Assembly (NCBI GenBank): GCA_022800315.1
Contig: JAAWQC010000004.1
Location: 1 to 64,000 of the forward strand
Length of the DNA: 64,000 bases
Source: Clostridiales bacterium
GTDB lineage: Bacteria; Bacillota; Clostridia; Oscillospirales; Acutalibacteraceae
Direction of reading: 5' to 3'
Shown piece by piece: positions 1 to 8,690 of the stretch. A model generated the notes under the pieces. It was not told where the DNA came from, made no database searches, and saw nothing but the letters and a program-made list of their open reading frames with translations. Position numbers and translations under genes: made by a program. The first letter of the stretch is position 1. Each line of letters starts with the position of its first letter.

Positions 1-32
1 GTCCCGCCAGAAAGGGGGGAAAGAGCGGCTCA

Positions 33-75
33 GGGGGCGCGCCGGTTATTATCATACGAATTATAGCGCGCCCCC
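33..75. repeat. inverted repeat, possible terminator
   Basis: GGGGGCGCGC at 33-42 pairs perfectly with GCGCGCCCCC at 66-75, and the flanking CTCA/TTGAG extend the stem with one bulge. There is no T-run on either side, so this may be a terminator of a gene left of the window or an unrelated cruciform. Confidence 0.4.
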
Positions 76-174
76 TTGAGAATCCCCCGATCATCACAAA
101 TATAGCGTTATATGCTGTGCAGGTAGATTGTTGATTTACGGTTATTGCTCTCTTTGACCAACAGGAGTCCAGGG

Positions 175-221
175 CTTCCTCCTCTCCCGCCGCCAGTGGC
201 GGAGTAAGGGAGAGGAGGAAG
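175..221. repeat. long composite hairpin
   Basis: A perfect 14-bp stem, CTTCCTCCTCTCCC with GGGAGAGGAGGAAG, encloses a second stem CCGCC/GGCGG at 190-194/198-202 with an AGT loop. It has the look of an intergenic palindromic repeat unit. No second copy was found in this window. Confidence 0.55.
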
Positions 222-616
222 AGCGCAGCGACAGGAGTATTTCAAGGCGGCTTGTCCGCCGTGGAAAGACGACTATCGTCGCAAGAGGGCCTCGTAGCCT
301 TTGGTCATGGTGGGGAGGGGGTTTTAAGGGGAAACCCGTTTGAAAGGTGATCTCTTGCGTCTTGCGGCAAAGGTCGCCTCAACTCGGCGGATAAACCGCC
401 TCATGACGCTCCCGCCGCTGCGCCCACCCCGTCTCCCTGTTTCCGCCGCCGGCGGCGGTTGACGGCGTTGCCCTTAACGATTCTTTTCCGTTGCTTTGAA
501 AAAGCGACAACCATTTTTTCATCGCCGAGAAAGTGGTGCCTGCGGAGCAAATTCTTTCGATGTGATTAACATTCTCACCGCAATTTGCGGTATATGCCGC
601 ACTTTTCCCCCCAATA

Positions 617-625
617 TGCTATACT
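617..625 (+). promoter_or_regulatory. extended -10 promoter of the small gene at 655
   Basis: TGC-TATACT is an extended -10 element 30 bases before the start codon. No good -35 hexamer lies at 16-18 bases. A GCGG/CCGC dyad at 587-600 lies just upstream. Confidence 0.4.
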
Positions 626-654
626 CCCTTCAAAACCAAACGGGAGGTCATTAA

Positions 655-912
655 ATGGACACGATTATTGAGACTCTGTTCATCAATATGTCTGATACCT
701 GCCCTCATCGCCCCGAGTCAGAAAAATCCATGCAGGTGATCTCAGACAACGAGCGGGAGCTGAACGACCGGCTGACCGGCAAGGATAGGGCACTGTTCCG
801 TGACCTTGTCAACGCCTACGACAACCTGAACGAGGATATCAGCCTGGATTCCTTTGTCCGTGGCTTTCGCACCGGCGCCCGGCTGATGATCGAGATAGAA
901 AAAGAAGTTTGA
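655..912 (+). CDS. small hypothetical protein, DUF6809-like
   Basis: This encodes an 85-residue, charged, apparently cytoplasmic protein of unknown function. The start is supported by CGGGAGG seven bases before the ATG. The C-terminal part has a pattern of hydrophobic residues followed by GFRTGARLMIE, which resembles the ending of small Clostridia proteins grouped as DUF6809; the gene at 8324 ends in a similar way (MGLQAGIRLATRM). There are no catalytic motifs or membrane segments. The family assignment is from memory of the pattern and is uncertain; that it is a real gene is likely from its promoter and ribosome site. Confidence 0.6.
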   Translation: MDTIIETLFINMSDTCPHRPESEKSMQVISDNERELNDRLTGKDRALFRDLVNAYDNLNEDISLDSFVRGFRTGARLMIEIEKEV

Positions 913-979
913 CCGGCGGCATATTCCTCCACGGCTAAAGGGTGTATACTGTCTCTATCCCCGATAAAGGAGTGGTCCT

Positions 980-1387
980 GTGAAAATCCGCGATAAACAG
1001 CGGCTGGGTTATCTCGCCGCTTTCCTTCTCCTGGTCACGGCGGAGGTACTCATCGCCCTGCTCGTCCACGACGCCTTCATCCGTCCCTATTTCGGCGACG
1101 TGCTGGTGGTCGTGGTGATCTACTGCTTCCTGCGCGTGCTGTTCCCCAGCGGCGTCCGCCTGCTGCCTCTGTACGTTTTCCTGTTCGCGGCGACGATCGA
1201 AGGGCTGCAATATTTCGATCTGGTGCATCTGCTCCACCTGGACGGCAGCCGCTTTTTCCGCATCCTGCTGGGATCGGTGTTCGACTGGGCGGACATCGCC
1301 TGCTACGCCGCGGGGGGCCTGCTGCTGGGCCTATGGGAAGTGATTCGATATCGGCGGCAGCACGCAAAAGGAGGACGGATCGCTTGA
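980..1387 (+). CDS. DUF2809 family membrane protein
   Basis: This encodes a 135-residue integral membrane protein with four predicted hydrophobic segments. The features FGDVLVVVVIYCFLR, the E-G-LQYFDLVHLL region and the F-DWADIACYAAG segment are typical of the DUF2809 family, whose function is unknown. The start is GTG, chosen because AAAGGAG lies seven bases upstream. The last seven codons form the left arm of a terminator hairpin (1366-1401), so the coding end and the transcription stop overlap. Confidence 0.75.
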   Translation: MKIRDKQRLGYLAAFLLLVTAEVLIALLVHDAFIRPYFGDVLVVVVIYCFLRVLFPSGVRLLPLYVFLFAATIEGLQYFDLVHLLHLDGSRFFRILLGSVFDWADIACYAAGGLLLGLWEVIRYRRQHAKGGRIA

Positions 1388-1401
1388 TCCGTCCTCCTTT
1401 T
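1366..1401. terminator. bidirectional terminator inside the end of a gene
   Basis: A perfect 16-bp stem, AAAAGGAGGACGGATC with its complement, has a GCTT loop. Its A/T flanks give a T-run on both strands. It lies over the stop codon of the plus-strand DUF2809 gene and two bases past the stop codon of the minus-strand Clp gene. Confidence 0.8.
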
Positions 1402-1403
1402 AT

Positions 1404-3680
1404 CTACATACTGACGAGCTTCAGATCGCCCTTGCGGTCCTTTTCCACCCGGATGGCGGCGAGGGGCTCGTCGCAGTGGTCCACGATAAGGGAGGCCACC
1501 CTGTCCTCCACCTCCCGGCGGACGGCATTCCGCAGGTCGCGGGCGCCGCGCTTGCCGCCGAAGGCCTTTTCCGCCAGCGCTTCGGCCGCACCTGCGGTCC
1601 AGGAGAAGGCGACGCCCCGCTCCTTCATCGGCTCGACCAGCTCGGTGAGCATCAGGTCGGCAATATGGCGGAAATCCTCTTTGGTCAGCGGCGCGAAGTA
1701 TACCACCTCATCCACCCGGCTGATGAATTCGGGCCGCAGAAACTCGGACAGGGCTTTCATCGCCTTGTCGCGGGAGGCCTGGGCGTCGGTGGTGCCGAAG
1801 CCCATCAGGCTTTCGCTGTTCTGGCTGCCCGCATTGGAGGTCATGACGATGACCGTATTCTCGAAATTGACCACCCGCCCGTGGGCGTCGGTGACCCGGC
1901 CCTCGTCCAGAATTTGCAGCAGGATGTTGAGCACATCGGGGTGGGCTTTTTCGATCTCGTCGAACAGCAGCACCGAATAGGGTTTGCGCCGCACCTTTTC
2001 GGTGAGCTGCCCCGCCTCGTCGTACCCGACATAGCCGGGCGGCGACCCGATGATGCGGGACACCGCGTGCTTCTCCATAAACTCGGACATATCCAGACGG
2101 ATGAGGGTTTCGGGGGTGTCGAACAGCTCAGCGGCCAACACCTTGACCAGTTCGGTCTTACCCACGCCGGTGGGGCCCACGAAGATGAAGGAGGCGGGCC
2201 GGCGGCGGGGGCTGATCTGCACCCGGCTGCGGCGGATGGCGGCGGATACCAGCGAAACCGCTTCGTCCTGTCCCACCAGCTTCTCCTTCATCCGGTCCTC
2301 CAGATGGGACAGGCGGGACAGCTCGTTCTCCCGTACCTTGGCTGCGGGGATGCCGGTCCACAGCTCGATGACCTTGGCCAGGTCCTCGTCGGTGACCGGC
2401 GCCTGGGTGGCGGCCTCTTTGATCTCCTCCGCCTCGTTCTCAGTTTTTAACAGCTCGGCTCGCGTGATGGCCAGCTTTTCATAATCAATGTTTTCCTCCG
2501 ACATCTGGGTTTCCTCCTGCGCCCGCAGGACCTCCGCCTGTTTTTGCAGGTCGGCGTAGCGGTCGGCCTCCTTATTGCGCAGGCCGGCGGCGGCGCAGGC
2601 CTCGTCCAGCAGGTCGATGGCCTTATCGGGCAGGAACCGGTCGGTGATATACCGCTCGGACAGGGTGACCGCCCGGCGCAGCAGGGTGTCGGAAATCCGC
2701 ACCCCGTGGAACAGCTCATAATACCCTTTCACGCCCAACAGCATCTCCACCGTGTCGGCCACCGAGGGCTCTTCCACCGTCACCGGCTGGAACCGGCGCT
2801 CCAGCGCCGCGTCCTTTTCGATGTGTTTGCGGTATTCGTTGAAGGTGGTGGCGCCGATCACCTGGATTTCGCCCCGGGACAGGGCGGGCTTGAGGATGTT
2901 AGCGGCGGACATGCTGCCCTCCGCGTCGCCGGTGCCTACCAGGTTGTGCACCTCGTCGATGAAGAGGATGATGTTGCCCTCCTCCTTCACCTCGTCCACC
3001 AGCGCCTTGATGCGGCTCTCGAACTGGCCGCGGAACTGGGTGCCCGCCACCAGCGCCGTCAGATCGAGGAGATGGATCTCCTTCTCCCGCAGGCGGGGAG
3101 GAACGTTCCCGGTGGCGATGCGCATGGCCAGCCCCTCCGCGATGGCGGTTTTGCCCACGCCGGGCTCGCCGATCAGGCAGGGATTGTTCTTGGTGCGGCG
3201 GGACAGAATCTGAATCACCCGGTAAATCTCCCGGTCGCGGCCGACGATGCGGTCGATCCTGCCCTCTCTCGCCCGGCCGGTCAGGTCGGTGCAGTACTGG
3301 GTCAGCGCCTTGCGCTTTTTCTCCTTCTTTTTCGGCTCCCTGGCTGCAGTTTTCTCACCGGCAGCATCCCCCCCCTCGGCAGGCTTGGCGCCGCCAAACA
3401 GGTTTTGCAGAAAGGGGAAGGTGGCCGCGCCGCCGGGCATAAAGTCCTCCCCATCGCCCTCGCCGCTTCCGTCGGAGAGGTTCATCAGCTCGCCCAGCTG
3501 CTCGTCCATCTGTTCCATATCGTCCTCGGTGATGCCGAATTTGTCCATCAGGTCGCTCACCGGTTTGATCCCCAATTCCTTCGCGCAGACGAGGCAGAGG
3601 CCGTCGTTGATGGTCTTCTCCCCCTCCATGCGGGTGACGAACACCACCGCCTGCCGTTTCTTACACCGTGAACACATCAT
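1404..3680 (-). CDS. clpE: ATP-dependent Clp protease ATP-binding subunit, ClpE type
   Basis: This is an AAA+ unfoldase that feeds proteins to ClpP. It is 758 residues from the ATG at 3680; a GTG at 3728 in the same frame is possible but has a weaker context. The N-terminus has a zinc finger with C3/C6 and C29/C32, which is the ClpE signature, instead of the double Clp-N repeat of ClpC. Residues about 75-130 are an acidic and lysine-rich linker. Walker A boxes are GEPGVGKT at 171-178 and GPTGVGKT at 502-509, with an FIDEVHN Walker B in the first module and [10 protein letters not shown] in the second. A short coiled middle domain lies at about 375-425. It is the last gene of a minus-strand unit after pgsA. 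No CtsR site was seen. Confidence 0.85.
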   Translation of the reverse strand: MMCSRCKKRQAVVFVTRMEGEKTINDGLCLVCAKELGIKPVSDLMDKFGITEDDMEQMDEQLGELMNLSDGSGEGDGEDFMPGGAATFPFLQNLFGGAKPAEGGDAAGEKTAAREPKKKEKKRKALTQYCTDLTGRAREGRIDRIVGRDREIYRVIQILSRRTKNNPCLIGEPGVGKTAIAEGLAMRIATGNVPPRLREKEIHLLDLTALVAGTQFRGQFESRIKALVDEVKEEGNIILFIDEVHNLVGTGDAEGSMSAANILKPALSRGEIQVIGATTFNEYRKHIEKDAALERRFQPVTVEEPSVADTVEMLLGVKGYYELFHGVRISDTLLRRAVTLSERYITDRFLPDKAIDLLDEACAAAGLRNKEADRYADLQKQAEVLRAQEETQMSEENIDYEKLAITRAELLKTENEAEEIKEAATQAPVTDEDLAKVIELWTGIPAAKVRENELSRLSHLEDRMKEKLVGQDEAVSLVSAAIRRSRVQISPRRRPASFIFVGPTGVGKTELVKVLAAELFDTPETLIRLDMSEFMEKHAVSRIIGSPPGYVGYDEAGQLTEKVRRKPYSVLLFDEIEKAHPDVLNILLQILDEGRVTDAHGRVVNFENTVIVMTSNAGSQNSESLMGFGTTDAQASRDKAMKALSEFLRPEFISRVDEVVYFAPLTKEDFRHIADLMLTELVEPMKERGVAFSWTAGAAEALAEKAFGGKRGARDLRNAVRREVEDRVASLIVDHCDEPLAAIRVEKDRKGDLKLVSM

Positions 3681-3761
3681 ATACGCCGTACCATGCCTTT
3701 CTGTCGCATTTGGGAGCAAAAGCCCCACAGGCGGTTTTATTTCCGCGCTGTGAGGCCGCTG

Positions 3762-4364
3762 TTATTTCCCGTTTTGAGTTTCCTCCCCGTTTTTGGGAGG
3801 CAGGGTTTTGTGGATGCTGAGGAATACCTTCATATAATTGAAGAAAGCGAAGAGCATAAATGCCGCTACCAACACGATGAGACCGATAAAGAGCCACGGA
3901 GGCATCTTGCCCGGCAGCAGAACGATCAGGGCCATCGCCCCGTAGAAAACGAAGGTGGACACCTTGCCGTACCATTTGGCGCCGCGAATCTCTTCCCCCC
4001 GCTTGAGGAGAAAAACACCGCCGATCGCCTGGGCCAGCTCTTTGACGACGCAGATGACCAGCAGAGCGGTTACCGGCGGATATTTGATAGCCAGGCAGAG
4101 CACCACCACGATCTGGGTCAGCTTGTCGGCCAGCGGGTCGAGCAGCTTACCCATATCGCTGATCTGGTTGAACTTCCGGGCGATGAGGCCGTCGAACAGG
4201 TCGGTCAGGCCCGACAGGACCAGTATGCCGAAGGAAGCATATAGCAGCGCCGGATTTTCGCTGCTCATAAAAAAGAGCACCACGAAAACCGGCAGCAGGA
4301 CCAGCCGGAATATCGAGAGCAGGTTGGGAATGGTCCATTCCCATTTGATGTTGAAAATCGTCAT
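3762..4364 (-). CDS. pgsA: CDP-diacylglycerol--glycerol-3-phosphate 3-phosphatidyltransferase
   Basis: This membrane enzyme transfers glycerol 3-phosphate to CDP-diacylglycerol, the committed step to phosphatidylglycerol. The 200-residue length fits the family. Residues 55-80 contain the full CDP-alcohol phosphotransferase signature: D55, D58, G59, A62, R63, G72, D76 and D80 in the correct spacing. Several hydrophobic segments follow. AAAGGA lies upstream of the ATG. It sits between a cvpA-like gene and the ClpE gene in one minus-strand unit. Confidence 0.9.
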   Translation of the reverse strand: MTIFNIKWEWTIPNLLSIFRLVLLPVFVVLFFMSSENPALLYASFGILVLSGLTDLFDGLIARKFNQISDMGKLLDPLADKLTQIVVVLCLAIKYPPVTALLVICVVKELAQAIGGVFLLKRGEEIRGAKWYGKVSTFVFYGAMALIVLLPGKMPPWLFIGLIVLVAAFMLFAFFNYMKVFLSIHKTLPPKNGEETQNGK

Positions 4365-4434
4365 GTATGTGTTTTCCTTTCCCCCTCAAAACTGGATGAG
4401 TCGCTGACAGCAAAACTGTATCAGCCGCCGGTAC

Positions 4435-5160
4435 CTATTCCCCGCGGGGGAGGAAGGACTCGGGCGAGGGCGTCCATTTCCCGATCGTCTTGACGATCAG
4501 GGTGTGATTCACATCGTCCTGCGTGATAAACGCATCGCTTCCCGATGGAGCGGCGCCCCACTGGACCAGCGTCACCACGATCAGTACCACCAGTACGCCT
4601 TCCACCGCGCCGACGACCGCACCCAGCGACTCATTGAGCTGCTTGAGCACCGGCAGACGGAAGACCCGGTTGATCAGGGAAATCAGAATGCTGAAAATTA
4701 TCATAAAGACGATGAACAGGATAAGGAAACAGATCGAGGTCAGCAGCGCCACAGCTGCCGGGCGCACCGCCTGTGTCACGATAGCTGCCGCCAGCGCGTC
4801 GGCGGAGCCTCCGAGGGAATCCCGTACCGAATCGACAATCTCCTGAGGTGTGCCGATGCCGTAGTTCTCCATAGCCTTGACCACAAAGTCGGGCAGGCTG
4901 CCGAGGGCCGCCTCCACGCCGGATACCACCGAATCCGCGTCGGTCTGAGGCACATGCTCGGCTACGGTGGAGGTCAGCCCCTTAGCGATGAAGGTGTCGA
5001 AAACACCGCCCGCCGCCATAGCGCCGAAACCGCCCGCAAGCACGAGGGAAAGGATACAGGCGACCAGCCCCAGTACCGAGCGGATCAAGCCCCGTTTCCA
5101 TCCGATCAGGACGGCGATAATAAAAATTAGTATGACCGCGCCATCGAGCAGATATGCCAT
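4435..5160 (-). CDS. CvpA family membrane protein
   Basis: This is a 241-residue protein with an N-terminal hydrophobic hairpin (residues about 5-50, including IGWKRGLIRSVLGLVA) and two further membrane segments at about 135-215, the layout of the CvpA family. The GWKRG-like turn after the first segment is typical. Members affect septation, envelope stress or bacteriocin production in other bacteria, but the biochemical role is unclear. The start is fixed by AAAGGAGG before the ATG. It is the first gene after the promoter at 5204-5232 and probably leads a unit with pgsA and clpE. Confidence 0.75.
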   Translation of the reverse strand: MAYLLDGAVILIFIIAVLIGWKRGLIRSVLGLVACILSLVLAGGFGAMAAGGVFDTFIAKGLTSTVAEHVPQTDADSVVSGVEAALGSLPDFVVKAMENYGIGTPQEIVDSVRDSLGGSADALAAAIVTQAVRPAAVALLTSICFLILFIVFMIIFSILISLINRVFRLPVLKQLNESLGAVVGAVEGVLVVLIVVTLVQWGAAPSGSDAFITQDDVNHTLIVKTIGKWTPSPESFLPRGE

Positions 5161-5203
5161 CGGACGACCTCCTTTAATGCCGGGAAAAAATAAAGACTAA
5201 TTT

Positions 5204-5232
5204 AATATAGCATAAAATTGCATGAAGTACAA
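5204..5232 (-). promoter_or_regulatory. sigma-A type promoter for cvpA-pgsA-clpE
   Basis: Read on the minus strand, TTGTAC (5227-5232), a 17-base spacer ending in TGC, and TATATT (5204-5209) make a good extended promoter 44 bases before the cvpA start. It begins right after the stop codon of the upstream gene at 5234. Confidence 0.65.
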
Positions 5233-5233
5233 C

Positions 5234-5953
5234 TTATAGCAGCAGGCGGAAAGGGTTCGCCAGATTGAGCATCCGGCACAGATCGGTTTTTTCAATCAGA
5301 TCGGCGGAAAAGAGCAGGGAATCCGACGGCGACCGAGGCAGAAATACCGACAGCGCGGTAATTACCATAAACAGAACCACCAGCCCGGCCGCTCCGCCGA
5401 GCAGGGCCGATGCCAGCCGGCGCGGCGCGGTGAGAGGGGGCGGCGGCGGCAGATTCTGCTCCACCAGCCGACGCAGCAGCATGCGAATCACCAGCAGCAG
5501 GACGACGAACAGCACCGCCATGGATACGCTGCGGGACATCGCCGCGCTGAAACCGCCGGTGATGGCGGTGAGCACCGCCTCCGGCCCCTGCGGCGCGGCG
5601 GCAGCGACCTCCGCCTGAGAAGCGCCGTATTGGCCGCACAGCCGTTCGAACGGAGCCGCCCATGCCTGAGCCATATCGCCCAGCGGCAGGTCCTTCACCG
5701 TCTCCCGTCCGCTGCCCTTATGAGGCGCCGACACCATATCAGCCAGCTCACCCGCCGCCGCGTTCTCTGCCAAAGGCGCCACCACATAGGTAGACAGGGC
5801 ACTACCCGCCGGCAGGCTGAGAAAGAAAGCGCCGGTGAGCGCCAGCGCGGCGGACAACAGGGTGAATGCGGAGGACAATACCGAGCGGTTCAGGCGGGAA
5901 AGCGCCACGCCGATGATCAGCACCAGCGCCAGCAGATCCAGTATCAGGCTCAT
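5234..5953 (-). CDS. second CvpA-like membrane protein
   Basis: This encodes a 239-residue protein with hydrophobic segments near residues 3-20, 28-55, 140-165 and 185-210 and a Pro-rich stretch (NLPPPPPLTAPRR) before the last pair. Layout and size parallel the neighbouring CvpA-family gene, so it is probably a diverged paralogue, although the central soluble part is not similar by eye. GGAGG lies upstream of the ATG. It follows the DUF5711 gene and may share its transcript. Confidence 0.55.
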   Translation of the reverse strand: MSLILDLLALVLIIGVALSRLNRSVLSSAFTLLSAALALTGAFFLSLPAGSALSTYVVAPLAENAAAGELADMVSAPHKGSGRETVKDLPLGDMAQAWAAPFERLCGQYGASQAEVAAAAPQGPEAVLTAITGGFSAAMSRSVSMAVLFVVLLLVIRMLLRRLVEQNLPPPPPLTAPRRLASALLGGAAGLVVLFMVITALSVFLPRSPSDSLLFSADLIEKTDLCRMLNLANPFRLLL

Positions 5954-6011
5954 ATGGCCCCTCCATTCTCCCCTGTCACAGAGGTCTTCACTTGTTTATA
6001 TCCGTCGCCGG

Positions 6012-7229
6012 TCAATAGGTGGTCAGGGCGGACAGGCCGAGCACCACGGTTTTCTTCCCCAGCGGTGTAACCTTCAGCCCGTCCCGTGGTATCTCCTGCG
6101 CGCTGTCCGCGCCCTTAATATCGTAACGATGCAGCTGGTCGGAGGTGAGCAGCAGCAGGCCGTCCGCCGCCGCGGACAAAGCGCGGAAATCCCCGTTGAA
6201 GCTCTGGGTAAACAACACGTCCCCGCCTGGAGCCACCGTCAGCACCTCGCCGCCGCTGGTATTGCCGTGGCGGCGGTAAACCACCGCAGCACAGTCGCTG
6301 CCGATGGCATAACCCAGAATCTGGCTGTCGGTATAGGTTTGCTTCTGATCCAGAGCCCCGCCCGGTTTCACCACCCACAGAGCGGTATCCCCCACCGCGA
6401 ACAGGGTGCCGCCGGGGAAATACCCCACATCCATCAGCATCAGGTCGGTGCTTTCATATTGCGCCACCGGGTCGGTTTTTTTCACATCAAAGACAGTCAG
6501 GGTGGATTTCATCGCCCCGCCGGCAGCGGAAATTCCCGCCGCCGCGAAGGTTCGGCCGTCCGGGGCCAGGGCTGTGGCGACGATCAGCTGATCGGGAAAG
6601 CGGCGGCGGTAAAGCTTGTCGCCCTTTTTGTTGTACACCGCCACCTCGGACAAATACCCCTGAGAGGATTTCATTGATACCGCGATGCTGCCGTTGGACC
6701 CCACCGACGCGGCGATGATACGGCCCTCGACCTCCATCTCCAGCACGGTGCTGCGCCGGGTTTCCAGCCGCAGGCGGCTGCCGTCCTGTTCCGCTATCAG
6801 TATGTAATCCCCGCTTATTTTGGTAATCGGGCTGGTGAAACCATGGACGCGGCTGACCAGCTGGCCGCCGCCCTCGTTATAGATGGTCAGGGAAGTATCG
6901 GTGGTCACCGCCAGCTTGTCACCCATGCCCTGCATGCTGATGACGTTGCTGCCGGTGATGTCGACCGGGTACCCGCTTCCCTTCTTGCCGCCCAGCTGTT
7001 CGTCCACCCAGTCGAGCACCGCCTCCGGCGCCAGGGAGTCCCAGTTCTTCCACAGCAGGAAGGCGCCGCCCAGCACGGCGATGACAATCAACAGCCGGAC
7101 GGTGACCCGCAGCGCCCCGTGTTTTTTCTTCCGCCGTTTTTTCGGTGTGTTTTCTTTTTCCTCCGGCAGCTCGGGTTCCACCACATGGAAGGAGCGCTGT
7201 TTGACACGGATATCCCTTTTATTCGCCAT
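6012..7229 (-). CDS. DUF5711 family protein, membrane-anchored propeller-like
   Basis: This 405-residue protein has a very basic N-terminal tail (KKRRKKKH near 30), one membrane segment (about 38-58) and a large outer domain made of repeated short beta-strand patterns such as GDKLAVTTDTSLTIYN, as in the DUF5711 family found in Clostridia. Function is unknown. The start chosen is the ATG at 7229, which has AAAGGAGG 11 bases upstream; an in-frame ATG 14 codons earlier has no site. It is probably the first gene of a unit with the cvpA-like gene at 5234. Confidence 0.7.
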   Translation of the reverse strand: MANKRDIRVKQRSFHVVEPELPEEKENTPKKRRKKKHGALRVTVRLLIVIAVLGGAFLLWKNWDSLAPEAVLDWVDEQLGGKKGSGYPVDITGSNVISMQGMGDKLAVTTDTSLTIYNEGGGQLVSRVHGFTSPITKISGDYILIAEQDGSRLRLETRRSTVLEMEVEGRIIAASVGSNGSIAVSMKSSQGYLSEVAVYNKKGDKLYRRRFPDQLIVATALAPDGRTFAAAGISAAGGAMKSTLTVFDVKKTDPVAQYESTDLMLMDVGYFPGGTLFAVGDTALWVVKPGGALDQKQTYTDSQILGYAIGSDCAAVVYRRHGNTSGGEVLTVAPGGDVLFTQSFNGDFRALSAAADGLLLLTSDQLHRYDIKGADSAQEIPRDGLKVTPLGKKTVVLGLSALTTY

Positions 7230-7334
7230 GGCTGGTGCTCCCTCCTTTTGTTTTTCGTCTAATACCAGCATACCGGATTTTTCGGTAAAATCCCAGTAGT
7301 AATTTCTTAATATTTTATGATTCCCGGCCTTTTT

Positions 7335-8126
7335 TCATCTTTTTTCTGTAAAAACCCCGGCTGGATAACACACACGCTGCAAATACAGCCCCTTTGCCGG
7401 CGCGGTGGCCCCCATTGCGGCCCGCTTCCCGCCCGCCAGCCCGGCGGGGATGGCGTCCCACGGCAGGCGGCCCGCCGCCATATCCAGCAGGGTGCCGGTC
7501 ATGATCCGCACCATATTGTACAGAAAGCCGTCCGCCTGTACGGTAAATTCCACCAGCCGTCCGCAGCCGCCGTCGTAATCTCCTGCCGTCACGGATGCAT
7601 GGGACACGGTTCGCACCGTGTCGTCCTCCCCCCCTTTGCGCGCGGGGTCGGCAGCCCGGCAGGCGGCAAAGTCGTGGGTACCGATGAAATCCGATGCCGC
7701 CCGATTCATCCGCTCCACCTCAAGGGCGCCGCGGAGATGCAGGGCCCGTCCCTCCCAGAAGGGGTGGCGGTCGGGGGCGTTCCAGATGCGGTAGACATAC
7801 CGCTTGCTTACCGCGTCGTAGCGGGGATGAAAGGCGTCGGGCACCTCCCGGCAGTCGTAAACCGCGATATCCCGCGGCAGATGAGCGTTGAGGGCGGCGG
7901 CCATTTTACGGCCGCGCAGAGGGCTTTCGGTGTGAAAAGCACAGCCATACATCTCCGCGTGTACCCCTGCGTCGGTGCGGGAGCAGCCGGTCAGGGGGGA
8001 ACGGACGCCGGTCACCCCTTCGATGGCGTCCTGCACCACCTGCTGGACGGTGAGGGCGTTTTGCTGTACCTGCCAGCCGTGATAGCGGGTGCCGTCGTAC
8101 CGCAGCGTCAACAGCAGATGCGCCAC
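7335..8126 (-). CDS. truA: tRNA pseudouridine(38-40) synthase TruA
   Basis: TruA converts uridines 38-40 in the anticodon arm of many tRNAs to pseudouridine. The motif GCSRTDAGVHA contains the catalytic aspartate at D52, and the N-terminal LRYDGTRYHGWQ is also canonical. The start is the GTG at 8126: AAAGGAGG stands eight bases before it, and the 263-residue length and D52 numbering fit the family. A longer frame from 8198 lacks a ribosome site. In many Firmicutes truA directly follows ecfA1-ecfA2-ecfT; here a plus-strand gene lies between. Confidence 0.92.
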   Translation of the reverse strand: MAHLLLTLRYDGTRYHGWQVQQNALTVQQVVQDAIEGVTGVRSPLTGCSRTDAGVHAEMYGCAFHTESPLRGRKMAAALNAHLPRDIAVYDCREVPDAFHPRYDAVSKRYVYRIWNAPDRHPFWEGRALHLRGALEVERMNRAASDFIGTHDFAACRAADPARKGGEDDTVRTVSHASVTAGDYDGGCGRLVEFTVQADGFLYNMVRIMTGTLLDMAAGRLPWDAIPAGLAGGKRAAMGATAPAKGLYLQRVCYPAGVFTEKR

Positions 8127-8261
8127 CGGCCGCGCCTCCTTTCGATTCATAATCAAGATATCCATGGATTTTGCAGAATTTTTAGTGGTAAACTGCATCC
8201 ATTTATTTTTTGAGTTAAATTCGTAATTTTTCAGTTAAGAGAAATGAATCATTTCCATTTA

Positions 8262-8290
8262 TTCACATTCATCGTAAAAGCATATAAAAT
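8262..8290 (+). promoter_or_regulatory. promoter of the small gene at 8324
   Basis: TTCACA (8262-8267), 17 bases and TAAAAT (8285-8290) lie in an AT-rich 198-bp stretch between the divergent truA and the gene at 8324. The stretch is clearly richer in A and T than its surroundings. Confidence 0.45.
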
Positions 8291-8323
8291 AATAGCTATA
8301 AATAACGAAAAGGAGCGTGTCCT

Positions 8324-8614
8324 ATGGATTGGATGACCGACATATTGCGGAGAGCCGATTATCAACATATCCGTGAATTCCTGTTATATGGCGTCGAGTG
8401 TGCACAACGGGAACCGGGGCCTTATGAAAAGCGGATTAAACAAGCGGATCACCGCGTTTATGATTTGTTAAAAGAAGTATCTTATGATCCCGAACAATAT
8501 GAATTTCTATGGGAACAAATCAGTTTATCCCACTCACAATACGCCAATGTGTACATGGAAATGGGCCTGCAGGCGGGGATACGGCTGGCAACCCGAATGG
8601 AAGCGGGCGATTGA
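8324..8614 (+). CDS. small hypothetical protein, DUF6809-like
   Basis: This encodes a 96-residue soluble protein of unknown function, mostly helical in appearance, ending in YMEMGLQAGIRLATRM, which resembles the end of the protein at 655. AAAGGAG lies before the ATG. Its codon use and upstream DNA are more AT-rich than the neighbours, and it lies on the opposite strand between ecfT and truA, two genes normally adjacent, so it was probably inserted later. Family assignment is tentative. Confidence 0.6.
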   Translation: MDWMTDILRRADYQHIREFLLYGVECAQREPGPYEKRIKQADHRVYDLLKEVSYDPEQYEFLWEQISLSHSQYANVYMEMGLQAGIRLATRMEAGD

Positions 8615-8654
8615 GGCCGCATTTTCCACTGCCGGGGCTTTCCTCCCCGCTTCG

Positions 8655-8687
8655 TTCCTTTCGCAGGGGCGCACCCCTGCGAAGGAA
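8655..8687. terminator. bidirectional terminator hairpin
   Basis: TTCCTTTCGCAGGGG at 8655-8669 pairs with CCCCTGCGAAGGAA at 8674-8687 with one bulged T. It lies between the convergent ends of the small gene at 8324 and ecfT. A clear T-run is missing. Confidence 0.55.
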
Positions 8688-8690
8688 GCC

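Larger units (their letters stand above)
1..654. other. noncoding, hairpin-rich intergenic region
   Basis: I see no convincing reading frame in this stretch. It is full of short perfect inverted repeats, including pairs at 33-42/66-75, 175-188/208-221, GGCGG/CCGCC near 246-260 and CCGCCGCCGGCGGCGG near 450-465. The right end carries the promoter and ribosome site of the gene at 655. The region could be a structured RNA, decayed DNA or a cluster of intergenic repeats; nothing in it matches an RNA family I recognise. Confidence 0.6.
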
